A stretch of 64,000 bases of DNA from Telmatospirillum sp. (GTDB taxonomy: Bacteria; Pseudomonadota; Alphaproteobacteria; CACIAM-22H2): NCBI GenBank assembly GCA_020248985.1, contig JADCGL010000001.1, positions 124,001-188,000 of the forward strand, written 5' to 3'. This document shows, in pieces, positions 55,870 to 63,680 of the stretch (positions are counted from its first letter, which is position 1; every line of letters starts with the position of its first letter). The notes below the pieces were generated by a model. It made no database searches, was not told where the DNA came from, and saw only the letters and a program-made list of their open reading frames with translations. The position numbers and the translations under genes were made by a program.

Positions 55870-56682
55870 GTGACCGCAAGCGACCTTAAATTCGTAGCCC
55901 GCGCGACTTTGTCGGTCGGCAATGGCCAGGAGCGGCTGGCCACGCGCAGTTTCGCCGCCGCCGATGCCGCCGCCGATTGGGCGCTTGTCACGGCCCAGCG
56001 CCTGCGCATGGCGCTCGGCACCGCAAATTTCGGCAAGGTCGGTGCGGCGATCGAAATCCACATCGTCGGCCACGTGCCGGGCGATCCGGCGGCCGAGAAG
56101 GTCACGGTGTTTGCGGGAGCCCTCGGCACGGCCGACGACGCGCTGGCTTTGCGCGCGCAAGCTTTCGAGCGCGACGAGCTGCCGCTGCTGTTCCGCGCGG
56201 TTGCTGGACGCATCGCCGCCAAGCGGCGGCGCAAATACATCGTCGGTGGGGCAAGCGTTGCGGTTGCCGCACTCGCAGTCGCGCTTGTCGTGCTGTTGCC
56301 GCCGATTCTCGATTCCGAATTGCAGGCCGAGGCGATTTTCGCCGGCCCGCCGCCCGACATCGAAGGGCGCTGGGCGATCGGCAATCCGGCCACGAATTGC
56401 GAAACCAATTATGTCGAATTCCAGCGCCGCCGCTATACGGCCGTGGTCGGCGCCAATCGCCAGAGCTTCGACGCCGCCTATTCGCAGCCGACGCCGGCGG
56501 CGATGCGCATCGAATACGGCCAAGGCGGGGTGCGGCTGGCCCAAACATTCAGTCTGCCCGGCGAAAACGGGCGCATGACGATCGCAAATATCGAGGCGAG
56601 CGACCCGACGATCGAAAATACCGCCCGCCGTGCGATCGGCACGGTTTTGCGGAAATGCCCGCCGCCGCCGGCGGCGCGCTAG
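55870..56682 (+). CDS. Single-pass membrane protein of unknown function
   Basis: Protein of 270 aa, GTG start. The N-terminal 115 residues look cytoplasmic and helical, followed by a basic stretch (AKRRRKY) and one membrane helix (about residues 120-144), leaving a 120-residue C-terminal part outside the cell membrane with two cysteines (NCETN; KCPPPP) that could pair. No family recognised. Located between prfC and the cold-shock gene. Confidence 0.6.
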   Translation: MTASDLKFVARATLSVGNGQERLATRSFAAADAAADWALVTAQRLRMALGTANFGKVGAAIEIHIVGHVPGDPAAEKVTVFAGALGTADDALALRAQAFERDELPLLFRAVAGRIAAKRRRKYIVGGASVAVAALAVALVVLLPPILDSELQAEAIFAGPPPDIEGRWAIGNPATNCETNYVEFQRRRYTAVVGANRQSFDAAYSQPTPAAMRIEYGQGGVRLAQTFSLPGENGRMTIANIEASDPTIENTARRAIGTVLRKCPPPPAAR

Positions 56683-56833
56683 CTTCTTATCCGCATCAAG
56701 CGCTTGTAATCGCTTTTGATTCAGGCAGTTTTTGGGGAGGGCGGTGGGTGCTTGGCTCGGGGCGACACGCGCCAAACGCTGCTCCGGACCGCGAATCCAT
56801 GCGAATCGCGCTTGTTGCTAATTTTCCGTTAAG

Positions 56834-56851
56834 CGGTTATGGACATAACCG
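56834..56851 (+). promoter_or_regulatory. Palindrome over the cold-shock gene promoter
   Basis: CGGTTAT (56834-56840) and ATAACCG (56845-56851) are exact complements around GGAC. The repeat covers the likely -10 TTATGG (56837-56842), which pairs with TTGCTA (56815-56820) 16 bp upstream. It could be an operator or, if transcription starts further up, a hairpin in the leader typical of cold-shock mRNAs. The rest of the 195-bp gap shows no gene. Confidence 0.45.
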
Positions 56852-56877
56852 GTAACTGACATCTAGGAGTGATCAAT

Positions 56878-57087
56878 ATGCCTACAGGTACGGTCAAGTG
56901 GTTCAACGGCACCAAGGGTTACGGCTTCATCCAGCCGGAAAGCGGCGGCGCCGACGTGTTCGTTCATATCTCGGCGGTCGAGCGCGCTGGGCTTCGCGGT
57001 CTGAATGAAGGCCAGAAGGTGTCGTACGAAGAAAAGCCCGATCCCAAGAAGGGCAAGACTTCGGCCGACAATCTGAAGGTCATCTAA
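56878..57087 (+). CDS. Cold-shock protein, CspA family
   Basis: RNA chaperone of 69 aa with both RNA-binding motifs: [11 protein letters not shown] (RNP1) and [10 protein letters not shown] (RNP2). Start at [11 protein letters not shown] with AGGAG eight bases ahead; an upstream in-frame ATG would add three residues and disrupt spacing. Followed by two stem-loops (57086-57124). Confidence 0.95.
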   Translation: MPTGTVKWFNGTKGYGFIQPESGGADVFVHISAVERAGLRGLNEGQKVSYEEKPDPKKGKTSADNLKVI

Positions 57088-57124
57088 GCCTTTTTTGGCT
57101 TCGCAAGCTCCTTTGGAGCTTGCG
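57086..57124 (+). terminator. Tandem stem-loops after the cold-shock gene
   Basis: AAGCC-TTTTTT-GGCTT (57086-57101) overlaps the stop codon, and CGCAAGCTCC (57102-57111) with GGAGCTTGCG (57115-57124) makes a perfect 10-bp stem with a TTT loop. No T-run follows, so a Rho-independent stop is not certain; it may instead protect the mRNA's end. Confidence 0.5.
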
Positions 57125-57216
57125 GCAACGACGCGCCCCGCCCTACCAGGTTATTCCTGTCAGGCTGGGCGCTTCTTGCGGTGCAGCGCTGGTTTCGATT
57201 CAGCTGCCCTCAATGG

Positions 57217-58098
57217 TTACTTGCCCTCCACTGCGAGGGCAAGTTGGCCGGCAACCGATTCTCCAGGCTTCAGAATGATCGTACCCGTTTCGCGCCAACC
57301 CTTGGCCGCGAGATTGAAGCCGTTTGCGACGTGCGAAACGGGTTCGAGGCACAAATAATCGATATTGCGCGGCCGATGGACGACCATCTGCCCGAAAATC
57401 GTGCCTGCGCGCAGCGTGAGACCGAGGCCGAGCCCGGTTTCGAATGCGGCTGTGCCGTCCCATCCCCCCAAATAGCGCGTGCCGCCCGAACGATCGAGCG
57501 TAAGCCCGCCTCGCGGTGCTGCAATCGTTTCGCCGGTCGGCAGATTGACGTCGTCCTGAAGCCATTCGGATTTGGCGTTGAGGACAATCGCCGGATTGCC
57601 AGAAATCGCGAAGTAGGGATGCCAGCCGATTCCGGCCGGCGCGTCGCTTGCGGCCTTGTTGCGAAATTCGAGGACGACGTAAAGCGTCGCATCTTCGACC
57701 CAGAAACGTTGCGCTGCCGAAAACGCCCAGGGCCATTGCGCGTCGCCGGCATGGTCGATGGCAAGCGTGAGCCCGGTTTCGCTGCGGGCGGCGACCTGCC
57801 AGGGCCGCAACTGCGTGTGGCCGTGCAGCGTGTGCGGCTTGGCGTCCGGATGCGGGGCGAGCGCATAGCTTTGGCCTGCATGCAGCACCTGCGCGTCCGC
57901 AATGCGATTCGAATAGGGGATCAGCGGATAGGCCCCGCCTTTGGGCCAACTCGGCGGCAACGCCGGATCGGCACCGATCGGCACCAGCACGTCGCGTGGC
58001 GTTTTGCCCGCAAGATATTGTAGGCGGGAAATTCGTCCGCCCAATTCCGGCAGCGCTTCGAGAAGCAAATGCCGATTGCCGAATTCGAGTCGTTCCAT
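57217..58098 (-). CDS. Aldose 1-epimerase family protein
   Basis: Mutarotase-like enzyme of 293 aa that interconverts sugar anomers. YPLIPYSNRIADAQVLHAG, the catalytic HTLHGHTQLRPWQV and GIGWHPYFAISGN, and CLEPVSHVANGFNL near the end are family features. Start at MERLEFGNRH (58098), 10 bases after the FAD oxidase gene; an earlier ATG at 58155 would overlap that gene. Same strand as the oxidase, so co-transcription is likely. Confidence 0.86.
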   Translation of the reverse strand: MERLEFGNRHLLLEALPELGGRISRLQYLAGKTPRDVLVPIGADPALPPSWPKGGAYPLIPYSNRIADAQVLHAGQSYALAPHPDAKPHTLHGHTQLRPWQVAARSETGLTLAIDHAGDAQWPWAFSAAQRFWVEDATLYVVLEFRNKAASDAPAGIGWHPYFAISGNPAIVLNAKSEWLQDDVNLPTGETIAAPRGGLTLDRSGGTRYLGGWDGTAAFETGLGLGLTLRAGTIFGQMVVHRPRNIDYLCLEPVSHVANGFNLAAKGWRETGTIILKPGESVAGQLALAVEGK

Positions 58099-58108
58099 GC
58101 GGCCAAGC

Positions 58109-59554
58109 CTAGGCCGTTCGGTCTTCCGATGCACGTTCGCTTCGTTCTTCGACATGCCAGCCCGATGTCGCGAGCCCGGTCTTCAGCGCGTCGGTCTCGT
58201 CGGCGGCAAGATCGATCTTGCCGGGATTGAGCAGCCCGTGCGGATCCATGCGCCGCACGAACGCGATGTCGGCGTCGGACACAACCTTCATGCCGACCGC
58301 ACGTACCGACGTGGTGTGCGAATTCGCGACCTGGCCGCCGCCGGCCTGAATCTGCGCCACAATCGCCGCCATCTGCGCTTCGCTTTCGTAGACGAACAAG
58401 GGCGAGCCCACGGCGACGAGACGGCCCTGCGATTTCTGGAATTCGAGGCGGAAGGGCAGGCGGCCTGCGAAGATCGGATGCAGATCGCCGATCTGGCGTT
58501 TGAGATCGGCGCCCGCGAACAGCGTTTGCACGCTCGTGAATTTGGGATTGCCCTTCTGCACCTGCGCAAGACTGTGGCCGTAGCAGAATTTGTAGAGCGG
58601 CTCGCCGTAAGGGCCTTGGCCTTCGCCCGCGTCGCTCGCGAGCTTGCCGCCGAACTCTTCGGCCAGTTCCACCAGCTCGTCGCGATGCTGCTTGGCCACC
58701 ATCGCCGACAGCATCGTGTGCCCCGCAGGCACAATGCCGGCCATGGTCGGCATCCATTGCGGGATCGGCGATTCCTGCAGCGACAGCACTTTGAGCAGCA
58801 GCGCGTCTTCGGAGCCCGCGCGCGCACCGCAGGCGAGGGCCGACGCAAAATCCGGAAACGCGAAGACCGTCTCGCGCCATTCCCAGGCCGGGGCGAGCGG
58901 CAGCTCGATTTCGGTAATGAGGCCGTTGGTGCCGTAGGCATGGTGGGCAAGGCCGGTCGCCTTGCCGCGCAGCTCGACCGTTTGCGGCTCGGCTTCGATG
59001 CTCAGCAATTCGATCGCCGAGATATTGCCGCGATCGCGCAAGAGCCCGTAGCGAATGCTGCCGATGCCGCCCGAGCCGCCGGCGATGAAGCCCGACAGGG
59101 TCGAGGCATGGCGCGTCGAGGGATGGATGCGCAGTTCGAGCCCGTGCTTGCGCAGCTCGGCATCGAGCGCTTCCATATTGGTGCCGGCCCGCGCGCGCAC
59201 ATGCGTGGGCGTGACGTCGACGATGCCGCTAAAGCCGCGAAAGTCGACGAGCACGCCGCCGTCGAGCGGCACGCTTTGGCCGTAATTGGCCGTACCGCCG
59301 CCGCGCGCGATGAGCTTGATGCCGTGTGCGACGGCGGCTTTGACGATCGCGACGATTTCTTCGCGCGAGGTGGGGGCCACGAGCGCGTCGGCGACGCGGC
59401 CGCGCAGCGATTTGCGCAAGAGCGGGCTCACGGCCGACCAGTCGCGACTCATTGCCTTCAGCGTTTGTGGATCGTCGCTGTAGGCGATCGTGCCCAGCGC
59501 CTGGCGAAACTGCGCCAGGCGGGCAGCATCGTTTTTCGAAAGGGAATCGGCCAT
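58109..59554 (-). CDS. FAD-linked oxidase (FAD_binding_4 family)
   Basis: Flavin oxidase/dehydrogenase of 481 aa related to glycolate oxidase GlcD and D-lactate dehydrogenase. The FAD-binding PCMH-type domain covers about residues 40-215 (LVAPTSREEIVAIVKAAV; IKLIARGGGTANYGQSVPL; GFIAGGSGGIGSIRYGLL), and the C-terminal domain ends RRMDPHGLLNPGKIDL, the usual FAD-contact motif. It is divergent from the sigma-54 operon across 185 bases. A role in the same pathway as the Rieske enzymes is possible but not shown. Confidence 0.85.
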   Translation of the reverse strand: MADSLSKNDAARLAQFRQALGTIAYSDDPQTLKAMSRDWSAVSPLLRKSLRGRVADALVAPTSREEIVAIVKAAVAHGIKLIARGGGTANYGQSVPLDGGVLVDFRGFSGIVDVTPTHVRARAGTNMEALDAELRKHGLELRIHPSTRHASTLSGFIAGGSGGIGSIRYGLLRDRGNISAIELLSIEAEPQTVELRGKATGLAHHAYGTNGLITEIELPLAPAWEWRETVFAFPDFASALACGARAGSEDALLLKVLSLQESPIPQWMPTMAGIVPAGHTMLSAMVAKQHRDELVELAEEFGGKLASDAGEGQGPYGEPLYKFCYGHSLAQVQKGNPKFTSVQTLFAGADLKRQIGDLHPIFAGRLPFRLEFQKSQGRLVAVGSPLFVYESEAQMAAIVAQIQAGGGQVANSHTTSVRAVGMKVVSDADIAFVRRMDPHGLLNPGKIDLAADETDALKTGLATSGWHVEERSERASEDRTA

Positions 59555-59627
59555 TTCCAGCCTTCCGGCAGAATGCTGAATTTTTGGGCGCAAGGCGGCC
59601 CGGACTTGCTCGAAACGATGCAACAAC

Positions 59628-59648
59628 GGCGCCAAGCACCGGCGCCAA
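59628..59648. repeat. Direct repeats upstream of the sigma-54 promoter
   Basis: GGCGCCAA occurs at 59628-59635 and again at 59641-59648, thirteen bases apart by start. It lies just ahead of the -24 element. Possible binding site for an activator, although classic enhancers sit 80-150 bp upstream. Confidence 0.35.
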
Positions 59649-59660
59649 TTGTTCGCTTGC

Positions 59661-59676
59661 TGGCACAATGCTTGCT
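59661..59676 (+). promoter_or_regulatory. Sigma-54 (RpoN) promoter of the Rieske/ABC operon
   Basis: TGGCACAATGCTTGCT matches the -24/-12 consensus TGGCACRNNNNTTGCW at every fixed position. Transcription would begin near 59687, giving a leader of about 53 bases to the ATG at 59740. A bacterial enhancer-binding protein is required by such promoters; none is encoded in the window. Confidence 0.7.
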
Positions 59677-59739
59677 GCGCTGAAGCCTCGCTTGCAGGCG
59701 CATCGGGCGCTTGCGTTCGTTTTCGGTGGGAGCCCTTCG

Positions 59740-60723
59740 ATGATCGCTCGGTTGGCATCTGGCCTTGCCCTTGTGGCCGCCCTTTTCGCCCCGCAAATCG
59801 CGCAAGCCCAGGAAAAGATGACGTTCCTCAGCAGCTGGCGCGCGCAGGCCGAGCATGGCGGCTATTACCAAGCCGTGGCCAAGGGCATGTACCGCGCCTG
59901 CGGTCTCGACGTGACGATCCGCATGGGCGGCCCCGGCACCGACGCCAAGGCCCTGCTCGCGGGCGGGGCGGTGGACGGCATGATGGGTTCGTTTACCGAC
60001 GATCCGTTCCGCCTCAACGAGGCGGGCTTTGCGGCCCAGGCCGTGATGGCCTCGTTCCAGAAGACGCCGCAGATCCTGATGACGCATCCGGGCAACGGCA
60101 TCGAGAAGCTCGAAGACATGAAGGGCCGCCCGATCATGATCGGGCAGAGCTCGCGCACCACCTTCTGGCCGTTCCTGCGCGCGCGCTACGGCTTCACCGA
60201 CGCGCAGATCCGGGCCTACAATTTCCAGATGGGCCCGTGGCTCGTCGACAAAATGGCGATCCAGCAGGGCTTCATCTCGAGCGAGCCGTTCAAGGTGCGC
60301 ACGGAAGCCAATGTGGAGCCGACCGTGTTCATGCTCTCCGATCTCGGGTATCTGAGCTACTCGTCGATGCCGATCTTCCCGACCAAGACGATCCGCGAGA
60401 AGCCGCGCGCCATCCAGTGCTTCGTCGATGCGACGATCGAAGGCTGGATCGATTTCTTCCGCGATCCGTCCCCCGCCGCGGTGCTGATCAAGCGCGACAA
60501 CCCGGACAATTCGGACGCGCTGATCGCCGACGCCATCGACAAGATGAAGAAATACGGTATCGTCGAAACCGAAGACACCAAGCGCATGGGCATCGGTGCG
60601 ATGACCGAAGCGCGCTTCCGCGGGCATTTCGAGATGATGCGCGACGAAGGCCTCTACAAGCCGGATTTCGACTGGCGTTCGGCCTTCACGCTCGATTTCA
60701 TCAACAAGCGCCGCGGCCTTTGA
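59740..60723 (+). CDS. ABC transporter substrate-binding protein, NMT1/THI5-like
   Basis: Periplasmic binding protein of 327 aa, family of SsuA/TauA/ThiY. Signal peptide to about residue 24 (FAPQIAQAQ). Mature sequence opens MTFLSSWRAQAEHGGYYQAV and contains GKGMYRACGLDVTIRMGG-type spacing (AKGMYRACGLDVTIRMGG) and LEDMKGRPIMIGQSSRTTFW. GGTGGGAG precedes the start. First gene of the sigma-54 operon; ligand unknown, probably an aromatic or nitrogenous compound that the oxygenases attack. Confidence 0.88.
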   Translation: MIARLASGLALVAALFAPQIAQAQEKMTFLSSWRAQAEHGGYYQAVAKGMYRACGLDVTIRMGGPGTDAKALLAGGAVDGMMGSFTDDPFRLNEAGFAAQAVMASFQKTPQILMTHPGNGIEKLEDMKGRPIMIGQSSRTTFWPFLRARYGFTDAQIRAYNFQMGPWLVDKMAIQQGFISSEPFKVRTEANVEPTVFMLSDLGYLSYSSMPIFPTKTIREKPRAIQCFVDATIEGWIDFFRDPSPAAVLIKRDNPDNSDALIADAIDKMKKYGIVETEDTKRMGIGAMTEARFRGHFEMMRDEGLYKPDFDWRSAFTLDFINKRRGL

Positions 60724-60746
60724 GACTTTAAGAGGAGGACCGTTCC

Positions 60747-61784
60747 ATGCTGGTTACGCAACAGCCGGTTCTGCGTCGTTTCTGGTACCCGATCATGCCG
60801 GTGGGCAAGCTTGGCGATGCGCCCTACGGCTTCACGCTGCTGGGCCTGCCGATCGTGCTGTGGCGCAAGGAAGACGGCTCGATCGCCTGCATCGAAGATC
60901 GCTGCTGCCATCGCTCGGCCAAGCTTTCGCTGGGCTATCTCGAAGGCGGCAACGTCGTGTGCGGCTACCACGGCTGGACGTTCGATGCGTCCGGCAAATG
61001 CGTGCGCATTCCCCAACGCGAGAATCCCGAAGCGACCGGCAAGATGGGCGTGTCGGGCTATCGTGCCGTCGAGCGCTACGGCCATGTGTGGGTGGCGTTG
61101 GGCGAACCGTTGGCCGATCTGCCGCATATTCCGGAAGCCGACGAGCCGGGCTTGCGCCATATCGACCAGTTCCACGAGCCGTGGAAGATCGGCGCGTTGC
61201 GGCTGATGGAGAATTCTTTCGACAACGCGCATGTGGCCTTCACGCATCGCAAGACGTTCGGCGAAGCCTCCGAACCGATCCCGGCCAAGAACGAACTCGA
61301 AGAATACGATTACGGCTTTCACCTTCGCGCCGAGATTCCGGTCAAGATCCGCGGCGATCTGGCGACCAAGGTCTTGAGTGCCGGCGAAGGCGATACAGTG
61401 CGCAAGCTCAAGAACACGTGGTTCATGCCGTTCGTGCGCCGCCTGGGCATCACCTATCCCAACGGCCTGCGCCACACGATCATCACCTCGGCCACGCCGA
61501 TGACCGACGACACGACGATGCTCGTGCAATGGTGCTACCGCTCGGACACCGAAGAGCAGGCGCCTGCCGCCGACATCGTGGCGTTCGACCGGCTCGTGAC
61601 GCTCGAGGACAAAATCATCCTCGAATCCTGCGATCCGGACGTGCCGCTCGACGAGCGCTTCGAGACGCACATGCCGAGCGACATGCCGGGCTTGCGCATG
61701 CGGCGCATGCTGCGCGAGCTTCTCGCCCGCCACGGCGAAAGCGAAGTGACCCGCCATCGCCGCCCTGCCCAGGCGGCCGAGTAG
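60747..61784 (+). CDS. Rieske non-heme iron oxygenase, alpha subunit (first copy)
   Basis: Ring-hydroxylating or demethylating oxygenase, 345 aa. Rieske cluster: CCHR then CGYHGW, giving CxH-X16-CxxH (about residues 53-75). Mononuclear iron: ENSFDNAHVAFTH, i.e. E-X3-D-X2-H-X4-H near 155-167. GAGGAGG ribosome site. It resembles vanillate demethylase/phenoxybenzoate-type oxygenases (inference). No reductase or ferredoxin is adjacent in the window. Confidence 0.9.
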   Translation: MLVTQQPVLRRFWYPIMPVGKLGDAPYGFTLLGLPIVLWRKEDGSIACIEDRCCHRSAKLSLGYLEGGNVVCGYHGWTFDASGKCVRIPQRENPEATGKMGVSGYRAVERYGHVWVALGEPLADLPHIPEADEPGLRHIDQFHEPWKIGALRLMENSFDNAHVAFTHRKTFGEASEPIPAKNELEEYDYGFHLRAEIPVKIRGDLATKVLSAGEGDTVRKLKNTWFMPFVRRLGITYPNGLRHTIITSATPMTDDTTMLVQWCYRSDTEEQAPAADIVAFDRLVTLEDKIILESCDPDVPLDERFETHMPSDMPGLRMRRMLRELLARHGESEVTRHRRPAQAAE

Positions 61785-61798
61785 GAAAGGCGCATCCC

Positions 61799-62857
61799 AT
61801 GCTGCCGACGCAACAGCCCGTGCTTCGCCGCTTCTGGTATCCGGTCATGCCGGTGGGGCGCATCGTCGACGGTCCGCAGCCGTTTACGCTGCTCGGCGAA
61901 GCCATCGTCGTGTGGCGCAAGCCCGACGGCAGCTTGGCCGCCATCGCCGACCGCTGCTGCCATCGCACGGCCAAGCTCTCGCTGGGCTATCTCGAAGGCG
62001 GCAACATCGTGTGCGGCTACCACGGCTGGACCTTCGACGGCACGGGCAAGTGCGTGCGCATTCCGCAGCGCGAGAATCCCGAGAACACGGGCCGCATCGC
62101 GGTCGACGGCTACAAGGCGGTCGAACGCTACGGCCATGTGTGGGTGGCGCTGGGCGAGCCGTTGTGCGAGCTGCCGCAGATCCCCGAGGCCGAAGAGCAG
62201 GGTTTCCGGCGCATCGACCAGTTCTACGAAGAATGGGCGATCGGCGCTTTGCGGCTCATGGAAAACTCGTTCGACGTGGCGCACCCGGCCTTCGTGCATC
62301 GCAGCACGTTCGGCGACACCTCGCGCCCCTTGCCGCCCAAGCTGCCGACCGTCGTCGAAGGCCCGTGGGGCTTCGACTATTTCGTCGAAAGCGAAGTGTC
62401 GGTGCGCGGAGCGGACGCCGCCGAAACCCTCAAGGTCGCCGAAGGCACCACCACGCGCCGGCGCACCAACACCTGGTACATGCCGTTCGTGCGGCGCCTC
62501 GGCATCACCTACCCGAACGGCCTGCGCCACACGATCGTGACGGCTGCCACGCCGATGACCGACGACCGCACGATGCTGGTGCAGTTCTGCTTCCGCAACG
62601 ACACCGAAGAGATGGCCTCGACCGAGCAGGTCATCGCCTTTGACCGCAAGATCATCGAGGAGGACCGCCGCATCCTCGAAGGCTGCAGCTGGGACGTGCC
62701 GCTGGCCGTGGTCGATGGCGAAGAATTCCATATGCCGTCCGACCGGCCGGGCCTTGCCATGCGCCGCAAGCTGCGCGAGCTCCTGGAAGCGCACGGCGAG
62801 CAGGAAACGCGCGCGGCCCCGGCCGCGCCCCCAACCGCTCCAATCGCCGCCGAATGA
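61799..62857 (+). CDS. Rieske non-heme iron oxygenase, alpha subunit (second copy)
   Basis: Tandem paralogue of the preceding gene, 352 aa, with the same motifs (CCHR...CGYHGW; ENSFDVAHPAFVH) and long identical stretches such as AKLSLGYLEGGN and VRRLGITYPNGLRHTI. The middle (about residues 180-220) and the alanine/proline-rich tail differ most. It follows after 14 bases and overlaps the permease start. The two could form a heteromeric enzyme or act on successive substrates. Confidence 0.9.
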   Translation: MLPTQQPVLRRFWYPVMPVGRIVDGPQPFTLLGEAIVVWRKPDGSLAAIADRCCHRTAKLSLGYLEGGNIVCGYHGWTFDGTGKCVRIPQRENPENTGRIAVDGYKAVERYGHVWVALGEPLCELPQIPEAEEQGFRRIDQFYEEWAIGALRLMENSFDVAHPAFVHRSTFGDTSRPLPPKLPTVVEGPWGFDYFVESEVSVRGADAAETLKVAEGTTTRRRTNTWYMPFVRRLGITYPNGLRHTIVTAATPMTDDRTMLVQFCFRNDTEEMASTEQVIAFDRKIIEEDRRILEGCSWDVPLAVVDGEEFHMPSDRPGLAMRRKLRELLEAHGEQETRAAPAAPPTAPIAAE

Positions 62858-63666
62858 GTTCGAGCGGCACCGACGGGCTCTGGGCCCGCCATTCGCGCTA
62901 TGCGCTGCCGGCCGGGGCGGGCCTCGTGTTCCTTGCCGCCTGGGAATGGGCCGTGGCGGCATGGAACGTGCCCAAATTCGTGCTGCCGGCCCCGAGCCTG
63001 ATCGCCGCCGCGATCGTGAATGACGGCCCCTCGCTGATGAAGTCCCTGTGGTTCACGACGAAGGTGACGCTGGGCGCCTTCCTGTCGGCCGTGGTCACGG
63101 GCATCAGCCTCGGCGTGCTGTTCACGCTCAACCGCACGCTCGAGCGCACTTTGTGGCCCTATGCGGTGATGCTGCAGGTGACGCCCGTCGTCGCCATCGC
63201 ACCCTTGGTCATCATCTGGGTCGGCTTCGAGAAATTGTGGCTCGCCTTGCTGATCCTCGCCTGGCTCGTGGCGTTTTTCCCGATCCTGTCCAACACCACG
63301 ATCGGCCTGTCGTCGGCCGACCACGGGCTCAAGAATCTGTTCGAGCTCTACGGCGCTTCGCGCTGGAAGCGCTTCCGCTATCTGCAGTTCCCGTCGGCCT
63401 TGCCCTATATTCTGGGCGGCGTGCGCGTGTCGGGCGGCTTGGCGCTGATCGGCGCTGTGGTGGCCGAGTTCGTGGCCGGCTCGGGGACCGCGACGGGCCT
63501 TGCCTGGCGCATCGTCGAGAGCGGCAACATGCTCAATATCCCGCGCATGTTCGCGGCGTTGCTGATGCTGTCGGTGTTCGGCATCGTGCTGTTCTATCTC
63601 ACCATGTGGCTGCAATGGGCGCTCCTGCATCGCTGGCACGAGAGCCAGGTGCGGCGCGAGAATTGA
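62854..63666 (+). CDS. ABC transporter permease, SsuC/TauC type
   Basis: Inner-membrane permease of 270 aa with five to six helices. The EAA coupling loop reads LYGASRWKRFRYLQFPSALP near residues 165-185, and TPVVAIAPLVIIWVGFEKLW is the typical core of the nitrate/sulfonate/taurine group. ATGA overlap with the second oxygenase gene shows the oxygenase and transport genes are one operon. Confidence 0.92.
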   Translation: MSSSGTDGLWARHSRYALPAGAGLVFLAAWEWAVAAWNVPKFVLPAPSLIAAAIVNDGPSLMKSLWFTTKVTLGAFLSAVVTGISLGVLFTLNRTLERTLWPYAVMLQVTPVVAIAPLVIIWVGFEKLWLALLILAWLVAFFPILSNTTIGLSSADHGLKNLFELYGASRWKRFRYLQFPSALPYILGGVRVSGGLALIGAVVAEFVAGSGTATGLAWRIVESGNMLNIPRMFAALLMLSVFGIVLFYLTMWLQWALLHRWHESQVRREN

Positions 63667-63680
63667 GCGCGGCCAGGCCC

